DNA from: Anaerocolumna jejuensis DSM 15929
GTDB lineage: Bacteria > Bacillota > Clostridia > Lachnospirales > Lachnospiraceae
Assembly: GCF_900142215.1 (NCBI RefSeq)
Contig: NZ_FRAC01000021.1
Location: 62,001-126,000, forward strand
Direction: 5' to 3'
DNA length: 64,000 nucleotides
Part shown: in pieces, positions 1 to 7,721 of the stretch
Position numbering within the stretch: the stretch's first letter is position 1
Layout of the letters: each line of letters opens with the position of its first letter
Notes under the pieces: model-generated
Told to the model about the DNA's origin: nothing
What the model saw: only the letters and a program-made list of their open reading frames with translations
Database searches by the model: none
Position numbers and translations under genes: made by a program

Positions 1-494
1 CTGGGCTTATTCCGGCTGATTGTGCTATCAGAAATATCAATTCAGTAAAACTCTTGCATATGGCTTTCAATATCACCAGTAGTCATCCCTTTGGCATACA
101 TGGAAAGAATTTTTTCCTCCATACCTTGGTTCAAAGTGTTTTAATATTTCTTTACCATCTTAGGTTCAAAATCTCCGTTACGATCATGTGGAACATCCTG
201 TTCCATGTCCCCATAGCTGATATGCATCGTCTTGGTATTATAACCGTTTCTGCTGTTATCAGTATCTTTATTTCGGTAATCATACTTGGAGTAACCTAAT
301 TCTTCATCCATTTCTCCATCCAGGCTGCCTTCCAGGATAACCGACATCATTTCTCTCATGAGAGCATTGACATCTGTTCCATTCTTAACCGGATTTTCCT
401 TCAGGTATCCACTAACCATCTCACGTAGAGCTCGTCTTTCGGAAGACTCGTCCCTTCTTCTTTTCGCTATAAAATAAACCTCCAAACTGAGCAA
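1..494 (-). pseudogene. IS256-family transposase, decayed N-terminal part
   Basis: The minus strand reads as the N-terminal third of an IS256-type (mutator family) DDE transposase. The recognisable stretch includes DEELGYSKYDY, the NSRNGY motif, and further in MEEKILSMYAKGMTTGDIES and DISDSTIS. The frame is interrupted by an in-frame TAA at 141-143, where the family has Gln, and by a TGA at 42-44. After about position 12 the match stops or runs off the window edge. The catalytic DDE part is not visible. The protein would have been about 400 aa, so this copy is inactive. It lies just downstream of the TIR gene and ends in a terminal repeat. Confidence 0.85.
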
Positions 495-518
495 TTTTAT
501 TTTACATCAGTTTGAAGG

Positions 519-543
519 TTTACACAAACTTTAGGATACGCCC
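519..543. mobile_element. Terminal inverted repeat of the IS256-type element
   Basis: Read from outside inward, the end is GGGCGTATCCTAAAG followed by TTTGTGTAAA. This resembles the ends of IS256-family elements, which have a GTGTAAA inner part. It sits upstream of the transposase start and 23 bp from the stop codon of the TIR gene. The opposite end is outside the window, so neither the element length nor a target duplication can be checked. Confidence 0.5.
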
Positions 544-565
544 AAATTAAGCCCTAGTAGCTTCA

Positions 566-3106
566 TTAATTATGTAGTTTAGCTAAAGCAAGCTTTATAT
601 TATTAATTATATTTTCTTTACTTTTCTGAGATAATACCCTGTTTTGATTTACTAATATAGTTATTGATGCTAAACTTGATCCTTGATATGCTTTAAGAAT
701 GGCTTCTTTCCCAATTAATACTGCTTCTAACCTTGAATCGCCTACATCAAGTTTAGCGATTTCATTTTTTAACCTAATGTATGTCTCATTCATACCTTTA
801 ACATCGTCAAATATATTATAAATATCAAACAAATCCTTCAATAAATAGCTAATTAAATCACTTTTATTATTAATTATACCTTCATTAATACATTTAATAG
901 CAGCTTTTTTATTCTTATTTATTGCAGCTTCATAATTGCCCATAATCTGATAATACATCCCATTATTATCCATCTTTCTATACAATTTTTTAACCAATTC
1001 AACAATTTGATCTATTTCGTTTTTAATATCATCAGTTCTATTTTTTTTATGTAATAAACATTCAAAATAAGCTTGCATAGAATAAATATTATTTTTATCT
1101 TTATAAAAATTTAATTTTGCCAAATCAAATGCCATATCATATTGTTGAGAAGAAACGTATATTGATACTAATTCCCTTCTTGTTTTCATGTCGTTTGAAT
1201 TTTTTGCTAAAACTCTGTTATAACTATTCTCTGCAAACTCAAAATTACCCGCTAATCTATAATTAAAACCTTTCAAAAAATTATATGTATTATATCTATT
1301 ATCTGTTTTAAAGTATTCTACACGTGCATCGAATTCATATAATCTTTTTCTGGCTAAAGCCAAACAAAAATAATACATTATTTTATCACTAATTTCATCA
1401 TCATATGTCTCAATTTTATTATTTTCAATTAATGTATTAACAATGGAAATTACTTTGGAATATTGTCTTTTATTATATAATTCAATAACCGACTGCAAAA
1501 AAACAGTTGAGTATAGAAATTTTTCCGGAATTTTCTTACCTTTCTTAATATTTGCTTTAATATAATAACTCAATTCTGAAAAATCAAATGCATCTGTATA
1601 TACTTCACTATTACATTTTTTCTCAAATTCTTCAGCATTATTAATTAGCATTTGTTTTATATCATCAAGAATTAAGTAATTATTTCTTTGAATAAAATTT
1701 TGTAAAAAAGAATTTATTTTTATATACTCATTTGATGATCCAATAGCATAGCAAATAGAAAAAGATTTAAATTTATAAAATGCTTCTCTATATATTTCAT
1801 CATTTTTTATTATATTATTTATTATTGTAATTGGTGTTGTTTCAAAGTCTGCAAGTAGAGCCAATAATGACTTGTACTTATCTTCATTGCTTTCATCAAT
1901 TGCTAAAAGCAAAATTTCAGATGATATTTGTTCAGGCATTTGATCTATAATGTATGAATGTTCCTTGACGTAATCAATGTTTTCTTTTTTCGCTAAATCT
2001 ACACAATATTTTACTTGAGGGGGATAACCAGATAAACAATTTTGCATAAATTCAATATCTTCTCGTGAAAATTCAATATCTTCAATTTTTGAATATGTAC
2101 GTAATAGTCCAGCTGTATCTGTTTTAGATAATTCAGATAATGGAATATAATAAATATCAGTTCTTTTTTTTATTCTAAATTCATCTAATCTTATTGTACT
2201 AATAATGTATACAGATAACTGTGGTTTAATTTTTTGCAAAGACTTTTCAAACCAGAATTTTACGTTCCCGTCCAAATTAACAAGACACATATTGTCTTCA
2301 ATAATAATATGTTCTTTGTATTCTTGTGCTTTAATTAATAATTCACTCAATATATCTATCTTGTCTTCAATATTATTAAATTGTATTATATCTTCTAATT
2401 TCAATTCTCCTAACCCTAAATCAGATAACTTTAAAATTAAATCATTAATAGATTCATTTCTATTTAGTGTTATTATCATTGGGTAATAATATGACTCTAT
2501 TATTTTAGCATCTTGCAAAGCAGCTCTTACAAAACTTTTTCTTCCTACTCCACTTATTCCTGAAATAACTACACATTTTAATGGACCTTCTAATAAATCA
2601 TCTATTCTACTTTTAAAAGCCAACTTATCTTTATCTCTACCATAAAAAAAATTATATTTATTTTCATATTTTGTATCAGACTCCATTAAAATATTTATTA
2701 ATCTAGATTTTATCTTTCTAAATGCAATTTTGGGATTATCTATATGTCTTAAATTATAACTTAAAAAACCTTTTCTCAAGAAATATGCAATACGTTCATC
2801 ATCATACCTAATATTGGTATCAATTATCAAAGGATATATTTGGAATATCCTATTGGAATATATTCCTAGTTTTTCTATAGCATTATTCAACTCTATTTTT
2901 ACCCATTCAGAATTTAATGAATCATTGGAAATAAAATATACAAAAATATCTGTTTTATCTAAACTTTTAAATACTTCATTAATAGTTTTTGTACCAATTT
3001 CAAATTCATACTCATCACATATACAATTGTCATATCCTAATAATTCAGCGACTTTTCTCACATAAGTCTTATCAGTGCTACTGTGTGATAAAAAAACTCT
3101 CGCCAT
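566..3106 (-). CDS. TIR-STAND-TPR protein, putative anti-phage NADase sensor
   Basis: 846 aa. An N-terminal TIR domain (about 1-140) starts MARVFLSHSSTDK and has the WVKIE stretch in which E72 matches the catalytic Glu of TIR NADases. A STAND-type NTPase follows, with P-loop GISGVGRKS at 183-191 and a Walker-B-like IIIEDN at 267-272. The C-terminal half (about 450-840) is helical with TPR-like repeats. The start is the ATG at 3104-3106, 7 nt after AGGGGAGG; a longer frame to 3196 has no such site. Proteins of this architecture are known immune sensors in which the TPR part recognises a phage product and the TIR domain depletes NAD. The gene is far more AT-rich than its neighbours and lies between an IS remnant and a MITE-like repeat, suggesting transfer. 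A defence role is inferred. Confidence 0.85.
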   Translation of the reverse strand: MARVFLSHSSTDKTYVRKVAELLGYDNCICDEYEFEIGTKTINEVFKSLDKTDIFVYFISNDSLNSEWVKIELNNAIEKLGIYSNRIFQIYPLIIDTNIRYDDERIAYFLRKGFLSYNLRHIDNPKIAFRKIKSRLINILMESDTKYENKYNFFYGRDKDKLAFKSRIDDLLEGPLKCVVISGISGVGRKSFVRAALQDAKIIESYYYPMIITLNRNESINDLILKLSDLGLGELKLEDIIQFNNIEDKIDILSELLIKAQEYKEHIIIEDNMCLVNLDGNVKFWFEKSLQKIKPQLSVYIISTIRLDEFRIKKRTDIYYIPLSELSKTDTAGLLRTYSKIEDIEFSREDIEFMQNCLSGYPPQVKYCVDLAKKENIDYVKEHSYIIDQMPEQISSEILLLAIDESNEDKYKSLLALLADFETTPITIINNIIKNDEIYREAFYKFKSFSICYAIGSSNEYIKINSFLQNFIQRNNYLILDDIKQMLINNAEEFEKKCNSEVYTDAFDFSELSYYIKANIKKGKKIPEKFLYSTVFLQSVIELYNKRQYSKVISIVNTLIENNKIETYDDEISDKIMYYFCLALARKRLYEFDARVEYFKTDNRYNTYNFLKGFNYRLAGNFEFAENSYNRVLAKNSNDMKTRRELVSIYVSSQQYDMAFDLAKLNFYKDKNNIYSMQAYFECLLHKKNRTDDIKNEIDQIVELVKKLYRKMDNNGMYYQIMGNYEAAINKNKKAAIKCINEGIINNKSDLISYLLKDLFDIYNIFDDVKGMNETYIRLKNEIAKLDVGDSRLEAVLIGKEAILKAYQGSSLASITILVNQNRVLSQKSKENIINNIKLALAKLHN

Positions 3107-3271
3107 ATATACCTCCCCTAGTACTTTTTTACCATTATATACCTTTATCCAATAAATAACAACATAAAAAGACACCCCAAACACTCCGATTAACAAAAGA
3201 TGGAATGTCTATTAAACCAGGTGCTCCATGCAGCATAAAGGTATAAAAATAGTGATAGTTCAATTGAAACT

Positions 3272-3523
3272 ATGCCAAAAAAAGTTAATATCCAAGAATA
3301 TACAGACATTTTAAAACTTGGTACCCCTGCTTCCCTTCAAAGTCCTAAATCCGGTAGATTTTTCACTAACGTTAACGCAAAAGAATGGATATTAATATAC
3401 GAATTTGGAAGAGTGCATCATGTAATGAATTTACTTGAATGGGCCATAAACAATTGTGAAAAGTTCAAAAAAAATCAAGCGACAAATCATCTCAACAAAT
3501 TACACATGGTTTTAGCACTGTAA
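3272..3523 (+). CDS. Small hypothetical protein (83 aa)
   Basis: The ORF begins MPKKVNIQEYTDILKLG and contains the stretch SGRFFTNVNAKEWILI, followed by a helix-like LLEWAINN segment. It looks like a compact folded domain rather than random coding. I do not recognise the family. No strong ribosome binding site precedes the ATG, and it stands alone in an AT-rich mobile patch between the TIR gene and a MITE-like repeat. It may be a small cargo protein of a mobile element or a fragment of a larger gene. Confidence 0.4.
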   Translation: MPKKVNIQEYTDILKLGTPASLQSPKSGRFFTNVNAKEWILIYEFGRVHHVMNLLEWAINNCEKFKKNQATNHLNKLHMVLAL

Positions 3524-3663
3524 AGCGCACTCTTTTAGGAAAATGCAACCAATCCGTAACATACAAGGGATGGACCTTAAAATTACAATAAATTGATTCT
3601 CCGCATTGTACCAAGCATACATTTATAACCAAGGCAAAGGAGGTTCGTATTAACAAATATGAT

Positions 3664-3819
3664 ATGATGTCGGGGTCAAAAGGTCATTTCAGAAATGACA
3701 CGTTGTGAAACTGCACAATAAAAGTATTTCAGAAACTGTTTTTAGAGCATTTGAATGCTATTATTTTGTGCATATTCAACATAGAATTTTTGATTTTTAC
3801 CTTTTGACCCCGGCATCAT
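3664..3819. repeat. MITE-like element with 21-bp terminal inverted repeats
   Basis: The ends are ATGATG(T/C)CGGGGTCAAAAGGT in inverted orientation at 3664-3684 and 3799-3819, with one mismatch in 21 bp. The 156-bp unit has no coding capacity and contains a small internal palindrome (CATTTCAGAAATG). Size and structure fit a miniature inverted-repeat transposable element. I cannot identify the parent transposon from this window. The rest of the 519-base gap 3524-4042 holds only the possible integrase tail listed next. Confidence 0.5.
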
Positions 3820-3828
3820 GATATTAAG

Positions 3829-3927
3829 TTAATGGCTGGTAACGAACTATCAGATGTTACCGTAAAGGTTTATACTCACCGTAATACTGTGAAATTTCTG
3901 AAAAAGGAAATAATTAAAATAAAATAA
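3829..3927 (+). pseudogene. Possible C-terminal fragment of a tyrosine recombinase
   Basis: An open stretch of 32 codons ends DVTVKVYTHRN followed by a Lys-rich tail and a stop. The pattern resembles the end of tyrosine recombinases, where VTMxxYTH carries the catalytic Tyr. It begins immediately after the MITE-like repeat, so the insertion may have cut the gene. The match is short and the start is missing. Confidence 0.3.
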
Positions 3928-4042
3928 GCAGGCACATCATTACTCGTTGATATGCCTGCTTATTAATTAATTATTTTTGTTCCTTACCTATACTATTTAA
4001 TATCGTTTCACATTATCTCATGTGTAGTATTTAAGCCACTTT

Positions 4043-5053
4043 TTAGAACTTTCCAGCGTCTGCTGCTTCCTGAATAGCTACTGCTACAGCTACTGTAGCG
4101 CCGACCATAGGATTATTTCCCATTCCAATCAAGCCCATCATCTCTACGTGAGCGGGAACGGAAGAAGAACCTGCGAACTGAGCGTCGGAGTGCATTCTTC
4201 CCATAGTATCTGTCATACCGTAGGAAGCAGGACCTGCTGCCATGTTATCGGGATGAAGAGTTCTTCCTGTACCGCCGCCGGAAGCTACGGAGAAGTACTT
4301 CTTGCCCTGCTCAACACATTCCTTCTTGTAGGTACCTGCAACGGGATGCTGGAATCTGGTAGGATTGGTGGAGTTACCGGTAATGGAAACGTCTACGCCT
4401 TCCTTATGCATGATAGCAACACCTTCTGTTACATCGTTGGCACCATAGCAGTTAACCTTTGCTCTGTCTCCTGTGGAGTAGGATTTACGGAATACTTCCT
4501 TTACTTCACCTGTGTAGTAATCCATCTGGGTTTCTACGAAGGTAAAGCCGTTGATTCTGGAAATAACCTGAGCGGCATCTTTTCCAAGACCGTTTAAGAT
4601 TACTCTTAAGGGCTCTTTTCTTACCTTGTTAGCGGAAAGAGCGATACCGATAGCACCTTCTGCTGCTGCAAAGGATTCATGTCCTGCAAGGAAAGCAAAG
4701 CACTTAGTCTCTTCTTCCAATAACATCTTTCCTAAATTTCCGTGTCCTAAACCAACCTTTCTCTGGTCAGCAACAGAACCGGGGATACAAAAAGCCTGAA
4801 GTCCTTCACCGATTGCAGCTGCTGCATCTGCTGCTCTTCTGCAATCCTTCTTGATGGCAATGGCAGCGCCTATAAGGTATGACCAACAGGCATTCTCAAA
4901 GCAGATAGGCTGGATGTTTTTTACCTGGTTGTATACATCAAGACCGGCTGCTTTTGTAATCTTTTCTGCTTCTTCAATAGAAGCTATTCCATAGCTGTTT
5001 AATACAGCATTGATTTTATCTATTCTTCTTTCATATGATTCAAATAAAGCCAT
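4043..5053 (-). CDS. GGGtGRT protein
   Basis: 336 aa. It carries the family-defining GGGTGRT motif at about residues 259-265, within SVASGGGTGRTLHPDNMA, and is full length for this conserved clostridial family of unknown biochemical role. There is no signal peptide or membrane segment, so it is probably cytosolic. The ATG at 5051-5053 has AGGAGG about 8 nt upstream. It lies 22 bp downstream of the NifU-like gene on the same strand, so the two are almost certainly co-transcribed. The pairing suggests a role connected with Fe-S clusters or another metal or sulfur chemistry, but that is inference from context. Confidence 0.9.
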   Translation of the reverse strand: MALFESYERRIDKINAVLNSYGIASIEEAEKITKAAGLDVYNQVKNIQPICFENACWSYLIGAAIAIKKDCRRAADAAAAIGEGLQAFCIPGSVADQRKVGLGHGNLGKMLLEEETKCFAFLAGHESFAAAEGAIGIALSANKVRKEPLRVILNGLGKDAAQVISRINGFTFVETQMDYYTGEVKEVFRKSYSTGDRAKVNCYGANDVTEGVAIMHKEGVDVSITGNSTNPTRFQHPVAGTYKKECVEQGKKYFSVASGGGTGRTLHPDNMAAGPASYGMTDTMGRMHSDAQFAGSSSVPAHVEMMGLIGMGNNPMVGATVAVAVAIQEAADAGKF

Positions 5054-5075
5054 TTTATGTATCCTCCTTCGGTTA

Positions 5076-5768
5076 TTATTCTTTTCTGGGGTCGATAATC
5101 TTCACTGCATCCGCAACACGTCCATACTGTCCTTTGGACTTCTCGTAAGCGGTAGTAGGGTCATCACCCTTTTTAATGAAGTCAGTCATTTTGCCCAGAT
5201 TTACGAACTGATAACCGATGATCTGGTCTTCGTCGTCAAGAGCAATACCGGTAACATAGCCTTCTGCCATTTCAAGGTAACGGGGACCTTTCTTTAAGGT
5301 TCCGTACATTGTACCAACCTGGCTTCTTAAGCCTTTACCTAAATCTTCAAGACCTGCTCCGATAGGAAGTCCGTCTTCAGAGAACGCACTCTGAGTTCTA
5401 CCGTAAGCAATCTGTAAGAAAAGCTCTCTCATAGCAGTATTGATAGCATCACATACAAGGTCTGTGTTCAGTGCTTCCAGAACAGTTCTTCCGGGAAGAA
5501 TTTCTGCTGCCATAGCTGCGGAATGTGTCATACCGGAACATCCGATAGTCTCAATCAAAGCCTCCTGGATAATACCATCCTTTACGTTTAAGGTCAATTT
5601 ACAGGCTCCCTGCTGAGGTGCACACCAGCCAACACCATGTGTTAAACCGGAGATATCCTTCACTTCCTTGGCTTGTACCCATTTTGCTTCTTCCGGGATA
5701 GGTGCTGCCCCGTGGTTAACGCCTTGCGCAACCGGACACATCATTTCTACTTCATGTGAATAAATCAT
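5076..5768 (-). CDS. NifU/IscU-like iron-sulfur scaffold protein
   Basis: 230 aa from the ATG at 5766-5768, which follows AAAGGAG by 7 nt; an upstream in-frame ATG at 5795 lacks such a site. The core region (about 40-130) resembles the N-terminal domain of NifU/IscU scaffolds, with Cys at 49, 56, 77 (in TIGCSGMTH) and 106, candidate cluster ligands. An extended C-terminal part of about 100 residues is not found in classical IscU. The only neighbour in its operon is the GGGtGRT gene. No cysteine desulfurase is nearby, so it probably is not the general Fe-S assembly scaffold. A client-specific role is inferred. Confidence 0.8.
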   Translation of the reverse strand: MIYSHEVEMMCPVAQGVNHGAAPIPEEAKWVQAKEVKDISGLTHGVGWCAPQQGACKLTLNVKDGIIQEALIETIGCSGMTHSAAMAAEILPGRTVLEALNTDLVCDAINTAMRELFLQIAYGRTQSAFSEDGLPIGAGLEDLGKGLRSQVGTMYGTLKKGPRYLEMAEGYVTGIALDDEDQIIGYQFVNLGKMTDFIKKGDDPTTAYEKSKGQYGRVADAVKIIDPRKE

Positions 5769-5883
5769 GTCAAGACTCCTTTCAATGTACATCAATAATT
5801 GCAGTATAAATCGTTATTATTTTAACACCGCACTTATTTTCTCATAAAATATCAAATTAGTCCATAGTTTTTGATAAAATTTA

Positions 5884-6486
5884 TTAACTGGGTGTCTTCA
5901 TTTTTACCGATACATAAGGATTGTCTTTTATTGTAAACCTCCATAGATAGTCCCTGGCTTCTCCCGCATAATCGATGTTTATCCGCTTGGAGACTTCTAT
6001 TTCAAAATCTATTGCTTCCGCTAAATCCTCCACATACAGTTTGTCTTCACACAAATCTGTACCATAATTGTCTTTTCCAATTCCCATAGCCTGACAAAGC
6101 TTACCGGGACCGCTGAGAAGCGCCTTTCGTTTAGAGGTTTTTCTCCTTTGCTCCATTAAGGAAAGTCCCTCCAGAGGTTCAAGAGCCCGTAGCAGAACCA
6201 CTTCCGGCACATCTTTTTCATTTGCCACAATATTCATGCAGTAATACATCCCATAAATCATATAGATATAGGCATAGCCGCCTTCATTGTACTGGATATT
6301 GCAGCGGCCGTCCTTCTTTCCCTTATAGGAATGGGCAGCGGCATCTATCACACCCATATAGCTTTCCGTTTCCACAATAATTCCCTTCGTAACCCCCTCT
6401 GCCGTATGATGGACCAGCACCTTCCCAAGAAGTGCCTTTGCCAGGGATATTCCGTCCTGTCTGTAAAATTCTCTTGGTAATTTCAT
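5884..6486 (-). CDS. DNA-3-methyladenine glycosylase, AAG/MPG family
   Basis: 200 aa, normal length for bacterial AAG-type enzymes, which remove 3-methyladenine, 7-methylguanine, hypoxanthine and related bases in base excision repair. The signature VETESYMG is at 38-45; E41 matches the general base and Y43 the residue stacking on the flipped base. YAYIYMIYGMYYCMNIVA and VLLRALEPLEGL are further conserved blocks. The ATG is preceded by AAAGGAG at slightly long spacing. The gene is monocistronic as far as visible. Confidence 0.93.
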   Translation of the reverse strand: MKLPREFYRQDGISLAKALLGKVLVHHTAEGVTKGIIVETESYMGVIDAAAHSYKGKKDGRCNIQYNEGGYAYIYMIYGMYYCMNIVANEKDVPEVVLLRALEPLEGLSLMEQRRKTSKRKALLSGPGKLCQAMGIGKDNYGTDLCEDKLYVEDLAEAIDFEIEVSKRINIDYAGEARDYLWRFTIKDNPYVSVKMKTPS

Positions 6487-7112
6487 GTTGCTTCTATCTC
6501 CTTTGATATCCCTTTAAGAACTAGCTTTCCTTGCCGTTTCTCCCAAATATATTTATTTTTAAAAGCTGAATGCCCCCAAGTGTGCATGCGTTGCCACAGA
6601 AACCAGGCCTTGTGAAATATTAATTTAATTTATAGTATACTATACAAAAAACAACAAATAAACAACGGAATATAAAAAGCTGCGCCTCCATAAGCTTTCT
6701 TCACAACAATTAGGATGAAGAAACAACTTATGGAACCGCAGCTACTCTTAGCATAACCGAAAGCTCTTTTAATTATTATCGGTCTCTTGACCTATCTTTG
6801 ATTCTTATACATCACCTTTAAATTTCATATCCCGAAACAGTAACTGGCTTAGGATAATCAATCGTGTTTAGGACCATTCACTGTAAACATAATGTACAAT
6901 AGTATTTCCCCAATTCTTACAAAATACCAAGAATTATATTGACGTACCATGAACCTGGATGATAGGATAAAAAGGGTTAAAATTTGAGGAAAGGAGATGA
7001 TGTTTATGTTCATAAAAATAATTGAGGTGATTAAAGTTTAAAGATTTATATGCCGATTAACCTAATGTTGATAATATCTTCTCTTTAAAGCCTCTGATAT
7101 GAGGTGAAAATT
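6487..7112. other. Intergenic region with a long imperfect hairpin
   Basis: About 620 bases without a normal gene. At 6679-6742 an imperfect inverted repeat pairs GCTGCGCCTCCATAAG with CTTATGGAACCGCAGC around a second short stem (TCTTCA/TGAAGA). It has no T-run on either side, so it is not a typical intrinsic terminator. A possible promoter (TTGACG near 6939 with a TAGGAT-like -10) and a tiny ORF at 7006-7041 precede the GNAT gene. Nothing else was recognised. Confidence 0.5.
7006..7041 (+). CDS. Possible 11-residue leader peptide
   Basis: A very strong ribosome binding site (GGAAAGGAG at 6988-6996) is followed by in-frame ATG codons at 6997, 7000 and 7006 and a reading frame MFIKIIEVIKV ending in TAA at 7039-7041. 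Seventy-one bases later the acetyltransferase gene starts. A strong site for so short a peptide ahead of an acetyltransferase resembles translational-attenuation leaders of inducible resistance genes. This is inference only; the secondary structure was not computed. Confidence 0.3.
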   Translation: MFIKIIEVIKV

Positions 7113-7643
7113 ATGAAGTTATCAGAACCATTCATAACGGAACGAATGAAATTCCGCTTGTTAAACCGAAAGGACATCGAGGTTGTTTACAGGCAATTTT
7201 CCGACGCAGATATGTGTAAATACTTTAGTGAGCCCCCTTGCGATATGGAGGAAGCAAAAGATATTATTGAGCATTATCAAAATCCAGAAGGTAAAGGCTA
7301 CCTTCGTTATGGAATGTTCGATAAAAATACGGATGCATTTATTGGTACATGTGGTTATCATTATTTGGATAATGATCTTAAACAAGTTGAAATCGGTTAT
7401 GATATTTGGAAAGACTATTGGAGACAGGGATATATTTCGGAAGCACTGCCAATACTTATCAATATTTGTTTTGAGTATCTTGGTGTTGATTGTATTTATA
7501 TCCTTGCACATCCACAAAACAAAGCATCAATAGCAAGTGTCAGCAAGCTTGGTTTTAAAGAATGCGCGCCTTGCAGAAAGGCTGATACAGAACCACAAAT
7601 ATGTATGAATTTACTTCGAGCCGAATGGTATAAAAGAATATAA
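7113..7643 (+). CDS. GNAT-family N-acetyltransferase (RimJ/RimL type)
   Basis: 176 aa. The N-terminal ITERMKFRLLNRKD, the central IGTCGYHYLD and the acetyl-CoA loop region YWRQGYISEA, followed by NKASIASVSKLGF, are typical of the RimJ/RimL subgroup that acetylates protein N-termini or small amines. The ATG at 7113 is chosen because the alternative GTG at 7104 lies inside the ribosome binding site GAGGTG. A short leader ORF precedes it and a strong terminator follows, so it is a single-gene unit. The substrate cannot be told from sequence. Confidence 0.85.
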   Translation: MKLSEPFITERMKFRLLNRKDIEVVYRQFSDADMCKYFSEPPCDMEEAKDIIEHYQNPEGKGYLRYGMFDKNTDAFIGTCGYHYLDNDLKQVEIGYDIWKDYWRQGYISEALPILINICFEYLGVDCIYILAHPQNKASIASVSKLGFKECAPCRKADTEPQICMNLLRAEWYKRI

Positions 7644-7647
7644 TGAT

Positions 7648-7687
7648 AAGTCACTTATCTCTCTGAAAGGGATAAGTGACTTTTTTA
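7648..7687 (+). terminator. Intrinsic terminator after the GNAT gene
   Basis: AAGTCACTTATC pairs with GATAAGTGACTT around an 11-nt loop and is followed by TTTTTT. It ends the plus-strand GNAT transcript. Confidence 0.9.
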
Positions 7688-7721
7688 AAAGTTTTTTACT
7701 AAACTGCTTTTTGAATAATCT

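Noticed and set aside
3664..3819. CRISPR-like repeat array
   Set aside because: Only two copies occur, in inverted orientation, so it is a MITE-like structure. No CRISPR array was found anywhere in the window.
4148..4597. 149-residue plus-strand ORF opposite the GGGtGRT gene
   Set aside because: It is an antisense shadow with many Cys and no ribosome binding site; the minus-strand gene is a full-length family member.
6679..6742. Hairpin as a fourth member of the long-hairpin family
   Set aside because: It is much shorter, lacks the AACTCGC-GCTCAGACA loop and shares no blocks with repeats A-C.
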